Assembly: GCA_022820365.1 (NCBI GenBank)
Contig: JAJEFO010000043.1
Span: 62,001 to 126,000 of the forward strand
Length of the DNA stretch: 64,000 bases
Reading direction: 5' to 3'
Source: Silicimonas sp.
GTDB lineage: Bacteria > Pseudomonadota > Alphaproteobacteria > Rhodobacterales > Rhodobacteraceae
Shown here: positions 35,091 to 45,223 of the stretch, piece after piece
Layout of the letters: each line of letters starts with the position of its first letter
Position numbering within the stretch: position 1 is the first letter of the stretch
Position numbers and translations under genes: made by a program
Notes under the pieces: model-generated
What the model saw: only the letters and a program-made list of their open reading frames with translations
Databases searched by the model: none
Told to the model about the DNA's origin: nothing

Positions 35091-36164
35091 TCATTCTACG
35101 GAAACAAGGACTGCCTCCACGCGACGGTTCGCGGTACGTCCCGCCTCCGTAAGGTTCGATTCTACAGGTGACAAGTATCCGACACCGACGGCATCGAGTC
35201 GATTCGGGTCGATGCCGAACGCGTTGATCAGTCGGTCAGCAACGGCTTCTGCCCTCCTTTGCGACAGAGAGGTGTTGGTCTCAAGCGACCCCTTGGCGTC
35301 GGTATGCCCCACCAGAACAATTCGGGCCGACGGGTTGTCCACCAGCCAGGCCGCGAGTTCCGCCAGCGCAGGGTACGGCCCGCTGCCCAGTTCGGCGGAT
35401 CCTGAGCCGAATTCCAGCGATTCGAGCACCACGTGACCTCTCTCCAGCATGGTCGAAACCAGGGTGCCGGGAACTTGAGTGGCATCTTCCGCATCTTCTT
35501 CCGTTTCCGTCTCCACGTCTTTCGCTTCCTGTTCCACTTCGGGAAAGCGTGCGCTGGAAACCTCGGTGATGTGAATGTTGCCTGCGCTGGTTGTCGGCGA
35601 CGCGACCAGGGCAACGGAATGCGGCTCTCTCGAAGGATGCCGCATCAGAAGGTAGCGATAGTTCCCGAGATCGACATACATGTCCGGTTCGCCGATCAGA
35701 TCGAGCTGAAAGCGGAAATCAAAGTCGCCGCACTCGGCGTCCACGCAGGAGAAGACCTGGACGTATCCCACTTCTTCCAGCTGTGCGCGAAGCGGCGCGA
35801 TGAGCTGGAGCGACGTCCATTGCACATCGGGCAGATGAAGCACCGTCTTGCGGATTGCACCCTCGGTTCCAGGAACGACGGTGCCTGGAGACCAAGGGGC
35901 CTCGGGCAGGCGGACGCTTGCGGCATCACTCGTCTCGACGGCGACAGTCACCGAGTTGGGAAGCGCAAGCTCAAGTGCTGACGCCGGTGCTGCAACGACA
36001 AGGCACATGGAGAGCGCAAGTCTCACAAGGCGACCCAGCTCGCATGCTTGCTGCTTGGCGCCCCGGGCATCGCCATGCGCTCGCAGCCTGTCTTTGGGAG
36101 AATGCGCAGGCGCCGTTGCGTCGTCACGCACGGCATTCGGAATTCCTGCAGCAGGTGTTGTCAC
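35091..36164 (-). CDS. OmpA-family outer-membrane/peptidoglycan-associated protein
   Basis: The C-terminal third is an OmpA-like peptidoglycan-binding domain: LEFGSGSAELGSG, IVLVGHTDAKGSLETNTSLSQRRAEAVADRLI and LDAVGVGYLSPVESNLTEAGRTANRRVE. The middle part is unassigned, with an acidic linker (DVETETEEDAEDA). A signal peptide (LVRLALSMCLVVAAPASALE) appears only at about residue 45, so the GTG at 36164, which overlaps the CinA-like stop (GTGA), would add a long basic leader; an internal GTG just before VRLALS is a plausible true start. The protein probably anchors the envelope; its partner is unknown. Confidence 0.85.
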   Translation of the reverse strand: MTTPAAGIPNAVRDDATAPAHSPKDRLRAHGDARGAKQQACELGRLVRLALSMCLVVAAPASALELALPNSVTVAVETSDAASVRLPEAPWSPGTVVPGTEGAIRKTVLHLPDVQWTSLQLIAPLRAQLEEVGYVQVFSCVDAECGDFDFRFQLDLIGEPDMYVDLGNYRYLLMRHPSREPHSVALVASPTTSAGNIHITEVSSARFPEVEQEAKDVETETEEDAEDATQVPGTLVSTMLERGHVVLESLEFGSGSAELGSGPYPALAELAAWLVDNPSARIVLVGHTDAKGSLETNTSLSQRRAEAVADRLINAFGIDPNRLDAVGVGYLSPVESNLTEAGRTANRRVEAVLVSVE

Positions 36165-36892
36165 GACGCATCGTCTCCGAAGGCGGCACGCAGCCGCGCT
36201 GTCGCTTGGATGATCTGTTGGGGCTCGATGCCCCGGATTACGACATTTGCACCGTACCGGCCGTTCTGCCGGAAGGGGTAGGAGCCAAAACTCAGATTAG
36301 CGAATTCCTCTGCAAGCTCACTCAATCGGGCGGCGATGTCACCTTCGGCTCGATCAATCCGTACGCTCTCCGAGAGCACGGGGTTACCGCCCGCAATCAT
36401 GGGCAGAATGCTCGCGACCATTGCTTCGAAGATTGCTGGAATTCCTGCCATGACATGGACATTCCCGATCGTGAACCCCGGTGCCGCGGAGATCGGGTTG
36501 TTGATCAGCGTGGCGCCGTCCGGGATCCGTGCCATGCGCAGCCTGGCCGCGTTCATTTCGATGCCCTGCCGATCATAGTGCGCCTGCAGGATGGCGCGCG
36601 CATCCGGGCGGACATCGATGGAGACGTTCATTGCCTCGGCCACGCAGTCAGCCGTTATGTCGTCATGCGTCGGCCCGATTCCACCCGAAGTGAAGAGGTG
36701 GACGTGCTTCCGTGCAAGCGCCCTGACTCCTTCCACGATTGCCGTGCGGTCATCGGCAACCATGCGGACCTCCGTGAGATTTATTCCGGCCTCGGTCAGC
36801 CTGCCGGCGAGGTAGTGCATGTTGGAGTCACGAGTACGTCCGGAAAGTATCTCGTCGCCGATCACCAGCATGGCGGCGGTTGGGTTGGCCAT
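36161..36892 (-). CDS. CinA-like molybdopterin-binding-domain protein
   Basis: This 243-residue protein has the MoCF-biosynthesis fold shared by CinA, MogA and MoaB. AAMLVIGDEILSGRTRDSNMHYLAGRL begins the domain, LFTSGGIGPTHDDITADCVA contains the ligand-binding GGxGPTxDD, and PGFTIGNVHVMAGIPAIFEAM follows, as in stand-alone CinA N-terminal proteins. There is no C-terminal amidohydrolase (PncC) domain. I start at ATG 36892; the track ORF to 37219 overlaps sfsA in the opposite direction. It is divergent from sfsA and overlaps the OmpA-like gene. Confidence 0.9.
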   Translation of the reverse strand: MANPTAAMLVIGDEILSGRTRDSNMHYLAGRLTEAGINLTEVRMVADDRTAIVEGVRALARKHVHLFTSGGIGPTHDDITADCVAEAMNVSIDVRPDARAILQAHYDRQGIEMNAARLRMARIPDGATLINNPISAAPGFTIGNVHVMAGIPAIFEAMVASILPMIAGGNPVLSESVRIDRAEGDIAARLSELAEEFANLSFGSYPFRQNGRYGANVVIRGIEPQQIIQATARLRAAFGDDAS

Positions 36893-36913
36893 GGAGTCTG
36901 TCCTTGTCCCTCT

Positions 36914-36931
36914 CCCTATGCCGGTATAGGG
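36914..36931. promoter_or_regulatory. near-palindrome in the cinA-like/sfsA divergent promoter
   Basis: CCCTATGCCGGTATAGGG is symmetrical at 16 of 18 positions and sits in the middle of the 47-bp gap between two divergent starts. It could be an operator or paired -10 elements (TATAGG one way, CCTATG the other). Confidence 0.35.
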
Positions 36932-36939
36932 CCCGAGAC

Positions 36940-37665
36940 ATGCGCTTTCATACGCCTTTGGTGCCGGGCCGCTTGATCCGCCGCTACAAAAGGTTTCTTG
37001 CGGACGTGGAACTGGAGAAGGACGGCCGCGCCGTGGTGGCGCATTGCCCCAATCCGGGGTCGATGCTGGGGCTTGCCGAAGAGGGCATGCGAGTCTGGCT
37101 TGAACCCAATGACGATTCGAGGAAGAAGCTGAAATTCGGCTGGCGTCTGGTCGAATTGCCAGGCGGCCATCTCGCGGGCATCGATACATCGGTGCCGAAC
37201 CGGATCGTTGCCGAGGCACTGGCTGCCGGACACGTGCAAGGTCTTGCCAGTTACCGGAATGTGCGGCGCGAAGTGCCCTACGGTGCCAGCAGCCGCGTGG
37301 ATTTTCTGCTTACGGAGCCAGGATTGCCAGACGCCTATGTGGAGGTGAAGAACGTGCATCTGAACCGCACCGGCGATCTGGCGGAATTCCCGGATTGCGT
37401 GACCGAACGTGGCGCCAGGCATCTGGCCGAGCTTTCGGCGATGGTGGCGGAAGGATATCGGGCGGTGATGCTTTATGTCGTGCAGCGGACGGATTGTGCC
37501 AGGTTTGTCTTGGCTCGTGATCTGGATCCTGGCTACGGTGCCGCGTTCGACCGCGCCAGTGCGGCTGGAGTGGAGGCGATTTGCCACGGAACGATGATCA
37601 CGCGGGACGGAGTGGAATTCGCCTCCGAACTGCCGGTTCTTGAACAAGTCGCAGACTGCAGGTGA
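36940..37665 (+). CDS. sfsA: SfsA family protein (sugar fermentation stimulation)
   Basis: This 241-residue SfsA-family protein has the expected N terminus MRFHTPLVPGRLIRRYKRFLADVEL, the AHCPNPGSMLGL motif and the nuclease-like core SRVDFLL...YVEVKNVHL (D...ExK), with TERGARHLAEL further on. E. coli SfsA was linked to maltose metabolism regulation, but the fold suggests nucleic-acid processing. The family is clear although the role is not settled. ATG 36940 is preferred over the track start at 36880. The map gene follows 56 bp downstream. Confidence 0.94.
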   Translation: MRFHTPLVPGRLIRRYKRFLADVELEKDGRAVVAHCPNPGSMLGLAEEGMRVWLEPNDDSRKKLKFGWRLVELPGGHLAGIDTSVPNRIVAEALAAGHVQGLASYRNVRREVPYGASSRVDFLLTEPGLPDAYVEVKNVHLNRTGDLAEFPDCVTERGARHLAELSAMVAEGYRAVMLYVVQRTDCARFVLARDLDPGYGAAFDRASAAGVEAICHGTMITRDGVEFASELPVLEQVADCR

Positions 37666-37721
37666 CTGGCGGTTCTTCCTGGAAAGCACTATATGGCGGG
37701 CGAGAAGAGGAAGGATGTCCC

Positions 37722-38534
37722 GTGTACGACTCCAGCAGGGGCCGTCTGACCAAGGACGGCATTCGCATTCATGATTCCGGGGATTTTGCCGGCATGCACC
37801 GTGCGGGTGCACTTGCCGCGCACATTCTGGACGAGATCGCTCCGCTGGTGGAACCTGGCATGGCCACAGGCGAAATCGACAGGACAATAATGCGGATGAT
37901 AGACGAGGCTGGCGCCACGTCGGCCACGATCGGCTACAAGGGCTATCAGCATGCAAGCTGCATCAGCGTCAACCATGTCGTCTGTCACGGGATCCCCGGG
38001 AAGAAGCTGCTCAGGGACAAGGATATCCTGAACGTTGACGTGACCGTGATCGTCGACGGCTGGCATGGCGACACGAGCCGGATGTACGTTGCGGGCGGCC
38101 TTTCCCGAAGGGCGGAGCGCCTGATCCAGGTGACCCATGATGCACTGATGAAGGGAATCGAGGCAATCAGGCCCGGCAAGACGTTCGGTGATATTGGGCA
38201 TTCCATCCAGTCCTACGTTGAGGCGCATCAGATGAGCGTGGTGCAGGGCTTTTGCGGCCACGGTCTAGGGCGCCTGTTCCATGCCCCGCCCAACGTCTTG
38301 CACTTCGGGCGTCCTGGAACGGGCGCTGTCCTGGAGCCGGGCATGTTCTTCACGATCGAACCGATGGTGAATCTGGGCAGGCCCGAGACCAAGATCCTGG
38401 CAGACGACTGGACCGCCGTCACAAGAGACAAGTCGCTCTCCGCGCAGTTTGAGCATTCGGTCGGCGTCACCGATGACGGCTGCGACATCTTCACGTTGTC
38501 TCCGGCTGGCAAGTTTCATCCGACCTGGCATTGA
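37722..38534 (+). CDS. map: type I methionine aminopeptidase
   Basis: The enzyme removes the initiator methionine from new proteins. All five metal ligands are in place: two Asp in ILNVDVTVIVDGWHGDTSRM, His in GHGLGRLFH, Glu in FTIEPMVN and Glu in FEHSVGVT. The substrate-site His occurs in GYQHASCISVNHVVCHGIP. In frame, the best start is GTG 37722 (VYDSSRGRLTKDG), eight bases after GGAAGG, giving 270 residues; the ATG just upstream is in another frame. It probably shares a transcript with sfsA. Confidence 0.93.
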   Translation: MYDSSRGRLTKDGIRIHDSGDFAGMHRAGALAAHILDEIAPLVEPGMATGEIDRTIMRMIDEAGATSATIGYKGYQHASCISVNHVVCHGIPGKKLLRDKDILNVDVTVIVDGWHGDTSRMYVAGGLSRRAERLIQVTHDALMKGIEAIRPGKTFGDIGHSIQSYVEAHQMSVVQGFCGHGLGRLFHAPPNVLHFGRPGTGAVLEPGMFFTIEPMVNLGRPETKILADDWTAVTRDKSLSAQFEHSVGVTDDGCDIFTLSPAGKFHPTWH

Positions 38535-38922
38535 AAGCCGCGCTGCTCCGACTCGGTTCGACGCGGGGCGACGCAGAGCCGTGAGAATCCTTGCCGAATC
38601 CGAACTTCACGGCGTCACATTCATCGGAACCTGGCACCGCGCGCGCTTCCCCTGAAGTCACGCGCACATGGCGATCACCGCAACCGCGTGTGCTTGCCGG
38701 ACTCATCAAGAGCCGCGAGTGACCCGACCATTTGAGCCGGCGCGACGGATCGACATTGGGAATGGAAGAAATGATTGGGCTGGTTGATGAAGTCGCGATG
38801 AAACCGAACATGCTCGGGCTGTACAAGTAGGGCATTTAAAAGCGATGCACTGCCATGCGAACTCATTTTCTTGTTGTGAAAAGCCAGCAAATTTGTCTCT
38901 TGGTCACCAGGGGGAATTTGGA
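38535..38922. other. intergenic region upstream of 2OG oxygenase
   Basis: No gene is seen. The last about 100 bases are AT-rich (TTTAAAAGC; CTCATTTTCTTGTTGTGAAAAG), unlike the surrounding sequence, and probably contain the promoter of the oxygenase/dddP pair. I find no terminator with a T-run after map. Confidence 0.4.
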
Positions 38923-39711
38923 ATGCAGCACCTGCTTGATCTTGAGACCTTTCCTGTCGATCGACCTGACAGTGATGAATGCAATGCCTTGTTCGAGCGG
39001 TGCCTGGTAGATCTGGCCGCACACGGCATGTACAATCTCGAGGGATTTCTGAAGCCGGAGGCTGCGCAGGCGGCAGCCGATAATCTCAAGCCGACCATGG
39101 ACAGCGAAAGCTTTACCCACAGCCGGAAGCACAACATATATTTCAAGAAAGAACTCCCGGGCCTGGCCCCGGATCATCCGGCATTGACGCAGTTTCAGAC
39201 CGTCAACCACACGCTGTGCGCTGATCAACTGGGCGACAACCCCGTCTCCGAGATCTACGCCTGGCCGCCGCTGGTGGAATTTCTGGCGATGACAATGGGC
39301 AAGCGGGCGCTCTTTACCATGGATGACCCGCTCGCTCGAATCAATGTCATGGCCTATTATGAGGGCGAAACGCTGAACTGGCATTTCGACCGCTCCGAGT
39401 TCACAACGACGCTGCTATTGCAGGCACCGGAAGCAGGCGGAGACTTCGAGTACCGTACCGATCTGCGCACTGCGGACAATCCGAACTACGACGGCGTTGC
39501 CAGGCTGTTGCGGAAAGAGGATCCGGATCTGCGGGTCGTCACGCCGACACCCGGCACCCTGAACGTATTTCGCGGCATCAACACTCCGCATCGCGTGACC
39601 AAGATCCGTGGAGGCCGCGAGCGGATCATCGCGGTGTTTTCATACTACGACAAGCCCGGCGTCACCTTTTCGGAAGAGGAGCGGATCGGGTTCTACGGTC
39701 GCTCAGCGTGA
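38923..39711 (+). CDS. 2-oxoglutarate/Fe(II)-dependent oxygenase (HalD/ArpA-like)
   Basis: This 262-residue non-haem iron oxygenase has the facial triad NWHFDRSEF (HxD) and PHRVTKI (distal His), and a later Arg in GGRERIIAVFSYYDKPG that can bind 2-oxoglutarate. GRELFTMDDPLARINVMAYYEGETLNWHFD-like sequence (ARINVMAYYEGETLNWHFD) resembles small-molecule and amino-acid hydroxylases or halogenases of the HalD/ArpA type; Asp in HxD argues for hydroxylation rather than halogenation. ATG 38923 follows AGGGGGAATTTGGA; the longer track ORF is not supported. It precedes the DddP-like gene by 52 bp and is probably co-transcribed with it. Confidence 0.85.
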   Translation: MQHLLDLETFPVDRPDSDECNALFERCLVDLAAHGMYNLEGFLKPEAAQAAADNLKPTMDSESFTHSRKHNIYFKKELPGLAPDHPALTQFQTVNHTLCADQLGDNPVSEIYAWPPLVEFLAMTMGKRALFTMDDPLARINVMAYYEGETLNWHFDRSEFTTTLLLQAPEAGGDFEYRTDLRTADNPNYDGVARLLRKEDPDLRVVTPTPGTLNVFRGINTPHRVTKIRGGRERIIAVFSYYDKPGVTFSEEERIGFYGRSA

Positions 39712-39763
39712 CCCCGACTGACTTGCACAGCAATCACTGGCCCGCCGAGGGGCCCGCACAGAA

Positions 39764-41023
39764 ATGACCGACATGCCGCCACTTTTCAGAGACGAGCGCA
39801 AGCTGACCTATTTGAACAGCGAGGGCGCAGACAGGCCATTGATCAGTCCGGTCCCGCCGGAAGTGCTGGAACGGGCCCGCGCCTATCGGCTCGGTCGGTT
39901 TCGCGAGGCGATGGCGAAGGCCGATGTCGCGGCATTGTTGCTGTACGATCCGATCAATATCCGCTACGCCTTCGACAGTTCGAACATGCAGGTTTGGACG
40001 GCGCACAACCCGATGCGCTATGCGCTGATTCTGACAGAAGGCCCTGCGGTCATGTTCGAGTTCAGGGGCTGCGAGCACCTCAATGACGGCCTGCCGGGAA
40101 TCGACGATCTGCGGAACTCCACCTCGTGGATGTTCATGGCCAAAGGCGACAAATCGCCCCTGCACACGGCGCGTTGGGCGGACGAGATCACGGAGTTGCT
40201 GCAGGAGCATGGCGGCGGCAACAGGCGCATCGCCATCGACAAGCTGGACGGCGCGCCGCTGCTGGCCCTTCAGGAGCGCCAGCTGGAATACGTCGAAGGC
40301 ACCGAACTGACCGAATTGGCTCGATCGATAAAGTCTGCCGACGAAATCAAGCTGATGCGCTGGACCATTCGCGTCTGCGAGGCAGGCATGGCGCGGATCT
40401 ATGAGCACTCCCGCCCCGGGGTGACAGAACGCGAGCTCTGGGCGCATCTGCATTTCGAGAACGCCCGCTCGGGCGGCGACTGGCTTGAAACCAAGCTGCT
40501 GACCTGCGGGCCCAACACGAACCCCTGGTACCAGGAATGTTCGGACCGCGTGTGCCAGTCGGGCGAAATGATCTCGTTCGATACGGACATGATCGGACCC
40601 TATGGCTACTGCGCGGACCTGTCGCGGAGCTGGACGTGTGGCTATTCCTCGATGACGGACCGGCAAAAGCGGCTCTATTCCACCGCGCTGAGCCAGATCG
40701 ATCACAATCTGGCGCTGCTGCAACCAGGCCTGTCATTTGAAGAGTTCAACGCGAAGAGTTGGCGCATACCGGCGAGGCATGTCGACTACCGCTACTCGCT
40801 GGCCTTGCACGGCGTCGGCATGGCCGACGAATGGCCTGTGGTGCCGTTGCATGTGGACTTCGACGAAGGCGCCATGTCCGGGCAGTTCGAACCGGGCCAT
40901 GTGGTCTGCATTGAAAGCCTGATCGGCGAGGAAGGGTCAGAGAGCGTCAAGCTCGAAACCCAGGTTCTGATCACGGAAGACGGTACCGAACGGCTGGACA
41001 GCTTCCCTTGGGAAGAGGTCTGA
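39764..41023 (+). CDS. DddP-type M24-family enzyme (probable DMSP lyase or paralogue)
   Basis: This 419-residue creatinase/aminopeptidase-fold protein resembles DddP, which splits dimethylsulfoniopropionate into DMS and acrylate in marine Roseobacters. Metal ligands are Asp273, Asp275, Asp285, His349, Glu384 and Glu398, with spacing matching that recalled for Roseobacter DddP (295, 297, 307, 371, 406, 421) within one residue. Shared blocks include DPINIRYAFDSSNMQVWTAHNP, GPNTNPWYQECS, ISFDTDMIGPYGYCADLSRSW and LHGVGMADEWP. Its N terminus is shorter than that of characterised DddP. It may act on DMSP or on a related betaine. The 2OG oxygenase upstream could modify the same type of substrate. 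Confidence 0.82.
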   Translation: MTDMPPLFRDERKLTYLNSEGADRPLISPVPPEVLERARAYRLGRFREAMAKADVAALLLYDPINIRYAFDSSNMQVWTAHNPMRYALILTEGPAVMFEFRGCEHLNDGLPGIDDLRNSTSWMFMAKGDKSPLHTARWADEITELLQEHGGGNRRIAIDKLDGAPLLALQERQLEYVEGTELTELARSIKSADEIKLMRWTIRVCEAGMARIYEHSRPGVTERELWAHLHFENARSGGDWLETKLLTCGPNTNPWYQECSDRVCQSGEMISFDTDMIGPYGYCADLSRSWTCGYSSMTDRQKRLYSTALSQIDHNLALLQPGLSFEEFNAKSWRIPARHVDYRYSLALHGVGMADEWPVVPLHVDFDEGAMSGQFEPGHVVCIESLIGEEGSESVKLETQVLITEDGTERLDSFPWEEV

Positions 41024-41217
41024 AGGCCACATCGGTCCATTTCCAGGCGCTGTCATTCAAGGCCACACTTTTGGCGCCTACTTGTCGTGCAAGCCCGACC
41101 CGAAACCTGCGATTCGGTCGCGCGTGACCTCTTGATCTCGGACCGCTGCATGCCATGAGGCTTTCGAGACCATCGGCATTTCGAACGCGCCGCAAGGCCC
41201 GCCAGTGCCGGTGGCCG

Positions 41218-42888
41218 TCACGCTCCCAGAATTCCGGGCAAATTCAGTCCCTGCTCGCGGGCGCATTCCAGAGCAATTTCGTAGCCCGCATCTGCGTGCC
41301 GCATGACCCCCGAGGCGGGATCGTTCCAAAGGACGTTTGCGATGCGGCGGTCGGCATCTTCCGTACCGTCACAGCAGATGACCATGCCGGAATGCTGGCT
41401 GAATCCCATGCCGACTCCGCCGCCGTGATGCAGCGACACCCATGTGGCACCGCTTGCGACGTTCAGCATCGCGTTCAACAAGGGCCAGTCGGACACGGCA
41501 TCCGAACCATCCTTCATCGCTTCTGTTTCGCGATTGGGAGACGCAACCGAACCGCTGTCCAGATGATCGCGGCCAATGACGACCGGGGCCGACAACTCGC
41601 CGGACCTCACCATTTCGTTGAAGGCAAGCCCGAGCTTGTGCCGCTGTCCCAGGCCCACCCAGCAGATTCGCGCCGGCAGCCCCTGGAAGGAAATGCGCTC
41701 CCGGGCCATGTCGAGCCAGTTGTGCAAGTGCGGATCCTCGATCAGCTCTTTCACCTTGGCATCGGTCGTGTAGATGTCTTCGGGATCGCCCGACAACGCG
41801 CACCAGCGAAACGGGCCGACGCCCCGGCAGAAGAGCGGGCGAATGTAGGCAGGCACGAATCCAGGGAACGCGAAGGCATTTTCCAGGCCCTCTTCCTGGG
41901 CCACTTGCCGGATGTTGTTGCCGTAGTCCAGGGTCGGCACGCCCCGGTTCCAGAAGTCCACCATCGCGGCGACATGCACCTTCATCGAGGCACGGGCGGC
42001 TTTCTCCACTGCTTTCGGGTCGCTTTCCTGCTTTGCGCGCCAATCCGCCACGCTCCACCCTTGCGGCAGGTATCCGTGGACCGGATCGTGGGCGGAGGTC
42101 TGGTCGGTTACGATGTCGGGCCGAACCCCGCGACTGGCCAGTTCGGGGATCACATCCGCCGCGTTGCCTATCATCGCCACGGACTTTGCTTCACCTGCAT
42201 CCGTCCAGCGTTCGATCATCTCCAGCGCCTCGTCGAGCGAATGGGTCTTCTCGTCGACATACCGGGTGCGCAAACGGAAGTCGGCGCGGGTTTCGTCGCA
42301 TTCGACGGCAAGGCAGCAGGCCCCGGCCATGACCGCCGCCAGAGGCTGCGCGCCGCCCATGCCGCCCAGGCCGCTGGTCAATATCCAGCGACCGTCCAGG
42401 TTGCCGCCATAGTGCTGACGGCCCGCCTCCATGAAAGTCTCGTAGGTGCCCTGCACGATGCCTTGCGTGCCAATGTAGATCCAGGATCCGGCTGTCATCT
42501 GGCCGTACATGGCCAAGCCTTTCCTGTCGAGTTCGTTGAAATGGTTCCAGTTGGCCCAGTTGGGGACGAGGTTCGAATTGGCGATCAGGACACGCGGCGC
42601 GTCCTTGTGGGTGCTGAAGATTCCCACCGGCTTGCCGGATTGCACAAGCAGGGTCTCCGCGTCCTCCAGCCCTTGAAGCGCCGCAACAATCGCGTCGAAA
42701 TCGGCCCATGTGCGTGCGGCACGGCCGATGCCGCCGTAGACCACCAGCTCATGCGGGTTTTCGGCAACGTCCGGGTGCAGGTTGTTCATCAGCATTCGCA
42801 TCGGTGCCTCGGTCAGCCAGCTCTTTGCGCTTATCTCGGCACCCGTCGGGGGAAAGACGTCGCGAATGTTGTGTCGTGGGTCGGTCAT
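41218..42888 (-). CDS. hutU: urocanate hydratase
   Basis: This 556-residue enzyme catalyses the second step of histidine degradation, urocanate to 4-imidazolone-5-propionate, using tightly bound NAD+. [14 protein letters not shown] holds the active-site Cys and RFCWCALSG-like sequence ([19 protein letters not shown]) follows the family pattern; [22 protein letters not shown] and [19 protein letters not shown] bind NAD+. Start ATG 42888 overlaps the hutG stop (ATGA), so the track extension to 42987 is wrong. It is the last gene of hutI-H-G-U. Confidence 0.97.
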   Translation of the reverse strand: MTDPRHNIRDVFPPTGAEISAKSWLTEAPMRMLMNNLHPDVAENPHELVVYGGIGRAARTWADFDAIVAALQGLEDAETLLVQSGKPVGIFSTHKDAPRVLIANSNLVPNWANWNHFNELDRKGLAMYGQMTAGSWIYIGTQGIVQGTYETFMEAGRQHYGGNLDGRWILTSGLGGMGGAQPLAAVMAGACCLAVECDETRADFRLRTRYVDEKTHSLDEALEMIERWTDAGEAKSVAMIGNAADVIPELASRGVRPDIVTDQTSAHDPVHGYLPQGWSVADWRAKQESDPKAVEKAARASMKVHVAAMVDFWNRGVPTLDYGNNIRQVAQEEGLENAFAFPGFVPAYIRPLFCRGVGPFRWCALSGDPEDIYTTDAKVKELIEDPHLHNWLDMARERISFQGLPARICWVGLGQRHKLGLAFNEMVRSGELSAPVVIGRDHLDSGSVASPNRETEAMKDGSDAVSDWPLLNAMLNVASGATWVSLHHGGGVGMGFSQHSGMVICCDGTEDADRRIANVLWNDPASGVMRHADAGYEIALECAREQGLNLPGILGA

Positions 42889-43685
42889 CGATCGGCTCCA
42901 AGGCTGGGGGCCATGTTGGCCAAGGTTGTCAGGACTGCCTTCAGACAGGATCGCAAGCGATCGGCCTTGCCGGTGTCGTAGGACCACGGCGGGACTTCAT
43001 CCGTCAGGTAGGTCGATTGCGCCAGTTCCATCTGGATCGCGTGGCAGCCCGCATCCGGGCGGCCATAGTGCCGCGTGGTCCAGCCGCCCTTGAAGCGCCC
43101 GTTCAAGACGGTGCTGTAGCCGGGCGCGTCCTCGCAAGTCCGAAAGACGGCGTCTTGCAGCATCGCCGCACAGGTGGTGCCCAGATTGGTTCCGATGTTG
43201 AAGTCAGGCAGCGTACTGTCAAAGAGGAACGGGATCCGGGACCGGATCGAGTGACAATCGTAGAGGATCGCCACACCATGCATTTTCCGTACGCGATCCA
43301 GTTCGGACCGCAGCGCTTCGTGATAGGGCGTGTGACAGCTTGCGCGGCGGGTTTCGACATCGGTCGGGGTCGGTGGGGTGTCCCAGATGTCATGCCCGTC
43401 GAAATCCGTCAGCGGTACAAGTGCCGTGGTGTTCTGGCCCGGGTACAGGCTCGCCCCCGACGGATCGCGGTTGGCGTCAATGACATAGCGGTGAAAGGTT
43501 GCCCGAACGGTGGTCACGCCTGGCAACAGATCGGCATAGAGCCGATCGATATGCCAGTCCGTATCCGCCAAGGCACGCCCTCGCTCGTTAAGGCGCGCCC
43601 TGATCTCGTCTGGCACGTGGGTTCCCGCATGGGGAAACCCCAGTACAACGGGGCCGGTGCCAGGCACGACCTCAACAGGCGTCAT
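42885..43685 (-). CDS. hutG: N-formylglutamate amidohydrolase
   Basis: This 266-residue enzyme releases formate from N-formylglutamate, the final step of the HutF branch. Motifs [33 protein letters not shown] and [11 protein letters not shown] are typical and provide metal-binding residues. ATG 43685 overlaps the hutH stop; the track start at 43892 reads back into hutH. With hutF present at 46490, histidine is degraded through formylglutamate rather than by the one-step formiminoglutamase. Confidence 0.94.
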   Translation of the reverse strand: MTPVEVVPGTGPVVLGFPHAGTHVPDEIRARLNERGRALADTDWHIDRLYADLLPGVTTVRATFHRYVIDANRDPSGASLYPGQNTTALVPLTDFDGHDIWDTPPTPTDVETRRASCHTPYHEALRSELDRVRKMHGVAILYDCHSIRSRIPFLFDSTLPDFNIGTNLGTTCAAMLQDAVFRTCEDAPGYSTVLNGRFKGGWTTRHYGRPDAGCHAIQMELAQSTYLTDEVPPWSYDTGKADRLRSCLKAVLTTLANMAPSLGADR

Positions 43686-45223
43686 GTCAGCGACCCCTGT
43701 ACATAGGCAGGCAGGTCCACGGCATCGGTCAGTGAACCGCTCGCGACGAGCCTGGCAGCGGATTCCAGGGATGGGGCCATGTACCGGTCTTCGATCACGG
43801 CCGGCACCCTGGCGCGCAGCGATTGCAGGACTCGCGCCAGCGCGGCGCTTGTCTTCAGCGGGGCGCGGAACTCGATGCCCTGCGCGGCGCACATGGCCTC
43901 AACGCCGAGGATCACGTTCAGGTTGGCGTTCATCCGCTCCAGCCGCCGTGCCCCATGGGCGGCCATGCTGACGTGATCCTCCTGGTTCGCCGAGGTTGGC
44001 GTGCTGTCGGTGGTGCACGGATTGGCGAGGTGCTTGTTTTCGCTCATCAAGGCCGCCGTTGCCACTTCGGCAATCATCAGGCCGGAATTCAGGCCTGGAT
44101 CCGGCGTCAGGAAAGGCGGCAGGTCAAAGGACAGCGTAGGATCGACCATCAAGGCGACGCGTCGCTGGGCGATCGCGCCGATCTCCGACACCGCGAGCGC
44201 GATTTGATCGGCGGCAAAGCCGACCGGTTCGGCATGGAAGTTCCCGCCCGAGACGATCACGCCGTCCTCGGCAAGGACAAGCGGATTGTCGGTGACGGCA
44301 TTGGCTTCGATTTCAAGCGTGCGTCCCGCGGCATGGAGCAAGTCCATGGCTGCACCCGTGACTTGCGGCTGGCAACGGATGCAATAGGGATCCTGCACCC
44401 TAGTGTCGCCGACGCGATGGCTTTCGCGGATCTCGGATCCTTGCATCAGGCTGCGCTGCGCTTCGGCCACTGCAAATTGTCCGGCATGTCCGCGCAGGGC
44501 GTGGATCGCCGGGTGCAATGGTGCGGTTGAGCCCATGATCGCGTCGGTTGACAATGCACCGGTCACAACGGCCGTCGCGGCATTCTGCCAGGCACCCCAC
44601 AGGCCCGCCAAGGCACAGGCGGTCGAAAACTGGGTGCCGTTGATCAAGGCCAGACCTTCTTTCGCGCCAAGAACGATCGGGGTCAGGCCTGCCTTCTCGA
44701 ATGCATCGCGGGCGGGCATCTGGGCATCGTCTAGGACAGCTTCGCCTTCGCCAATCATCGCCGCGGCCATATGTGCGAGAGGTGCAAGGTCGCCGGACGC
44801 ACCGACCGATCCCTGAACCGGAATGACGGGCGTCACGCCCGCATCAAGCATGTCCTCGATCAGGGATACGGTTGACAGCGCCACTCCCGACGCCCCGCGC
44901 CCGAGCGACAGAAGCTTCAGCACCATCATCAGACGGGTCGTCGCGACATCCAGGGACTCTCCGACGCCACAGCAGTGCGACAGGACCAGGTTCCGCTGAA
45001 GACTGCTCGTGTCTTCTGCCGCGATCTTGACGCTCGCGAGCTTCCCGAAACCGGTGTTGACCCCATAGACGGGGTCGCTGCCGGCGGCGGCTTGCGCGAC
45101 AATTCTTGCCGCGGCCTCGATTGCGGGACAGGCGGACGAGTTCAGCCGAACCGAGCGCTGCGCAGCCCAGATGTCGTTCAACTGGGCAAGAGTTGCCGCA
45201 CCCGGGTCCAGGACGACTGTCAT
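43682..45223 (-). CDS. hutH: histidine ammonia-lyase
   Basis: This 513-residue enzyme starts histidine breakdown by removing ammonia to give urocanate. The Ala-Ser-Gly triad that forms the MIO electrophile is in [19 protein letters not shown], and GVNTGFGKL, the substrate-site loop, is near the N terminus. [15 protein letters not shown] and [23 protein letters not shown] are further signatures. ATG 45223 (MTVVLDPG) overlaps the hutI stop (ATGA). Confidence 0.97.
   Translation of the reverse strand: MTVVLDPGAATLAQLNDIWAAQRSVRLNSSACPAIEAAARIVAQAAAGSDPVYGVNTGFGKLASVKIAAEDTSSLQRNLVLSHCCGVGESLDVATTRLMMVLKLLSLGRGASGVALSTVSLIEDMLDAGVTPVIPVQGSVGASGDLAPLAHMAAAMIGEGEAVLDDAQMPARDAFEKAGLTPIVLGAKEGLALINGTQFSTACALAGLWGAWQNAATAVVTGALSTDAIMGSTAPLHPAIHALRGHAGQFAVAEAQRSLMQGSEIRESHRVGDTRVQDPYCIRCQPQVTGAAMDLLHAAGRTLEIEANAVTDNPLVLAEDGVIVSGGNFHAEPVGFAADQIALAVSEIGAIAQRRVALMVDPTLSFDLPPFLTPDPGLNSGLMIAEVATAALMSENKHLANPCTTDSTPTSANQEDHVSMAAHGARRLERMNANLNVILGVEAMCAAQGIEFRAPLKTSAALARVLQSLRARVPAVIEDRYMAPSLESAARLVASGSLTDAVDLPAYVQGSLT

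Noticed and set aside
41155-42981. 608-codon plus-strand ORF opposite hutU
   Set aside because: Antisense shadow of urocanase, which has its catalytic motif and operon overlaps on the minus strand.
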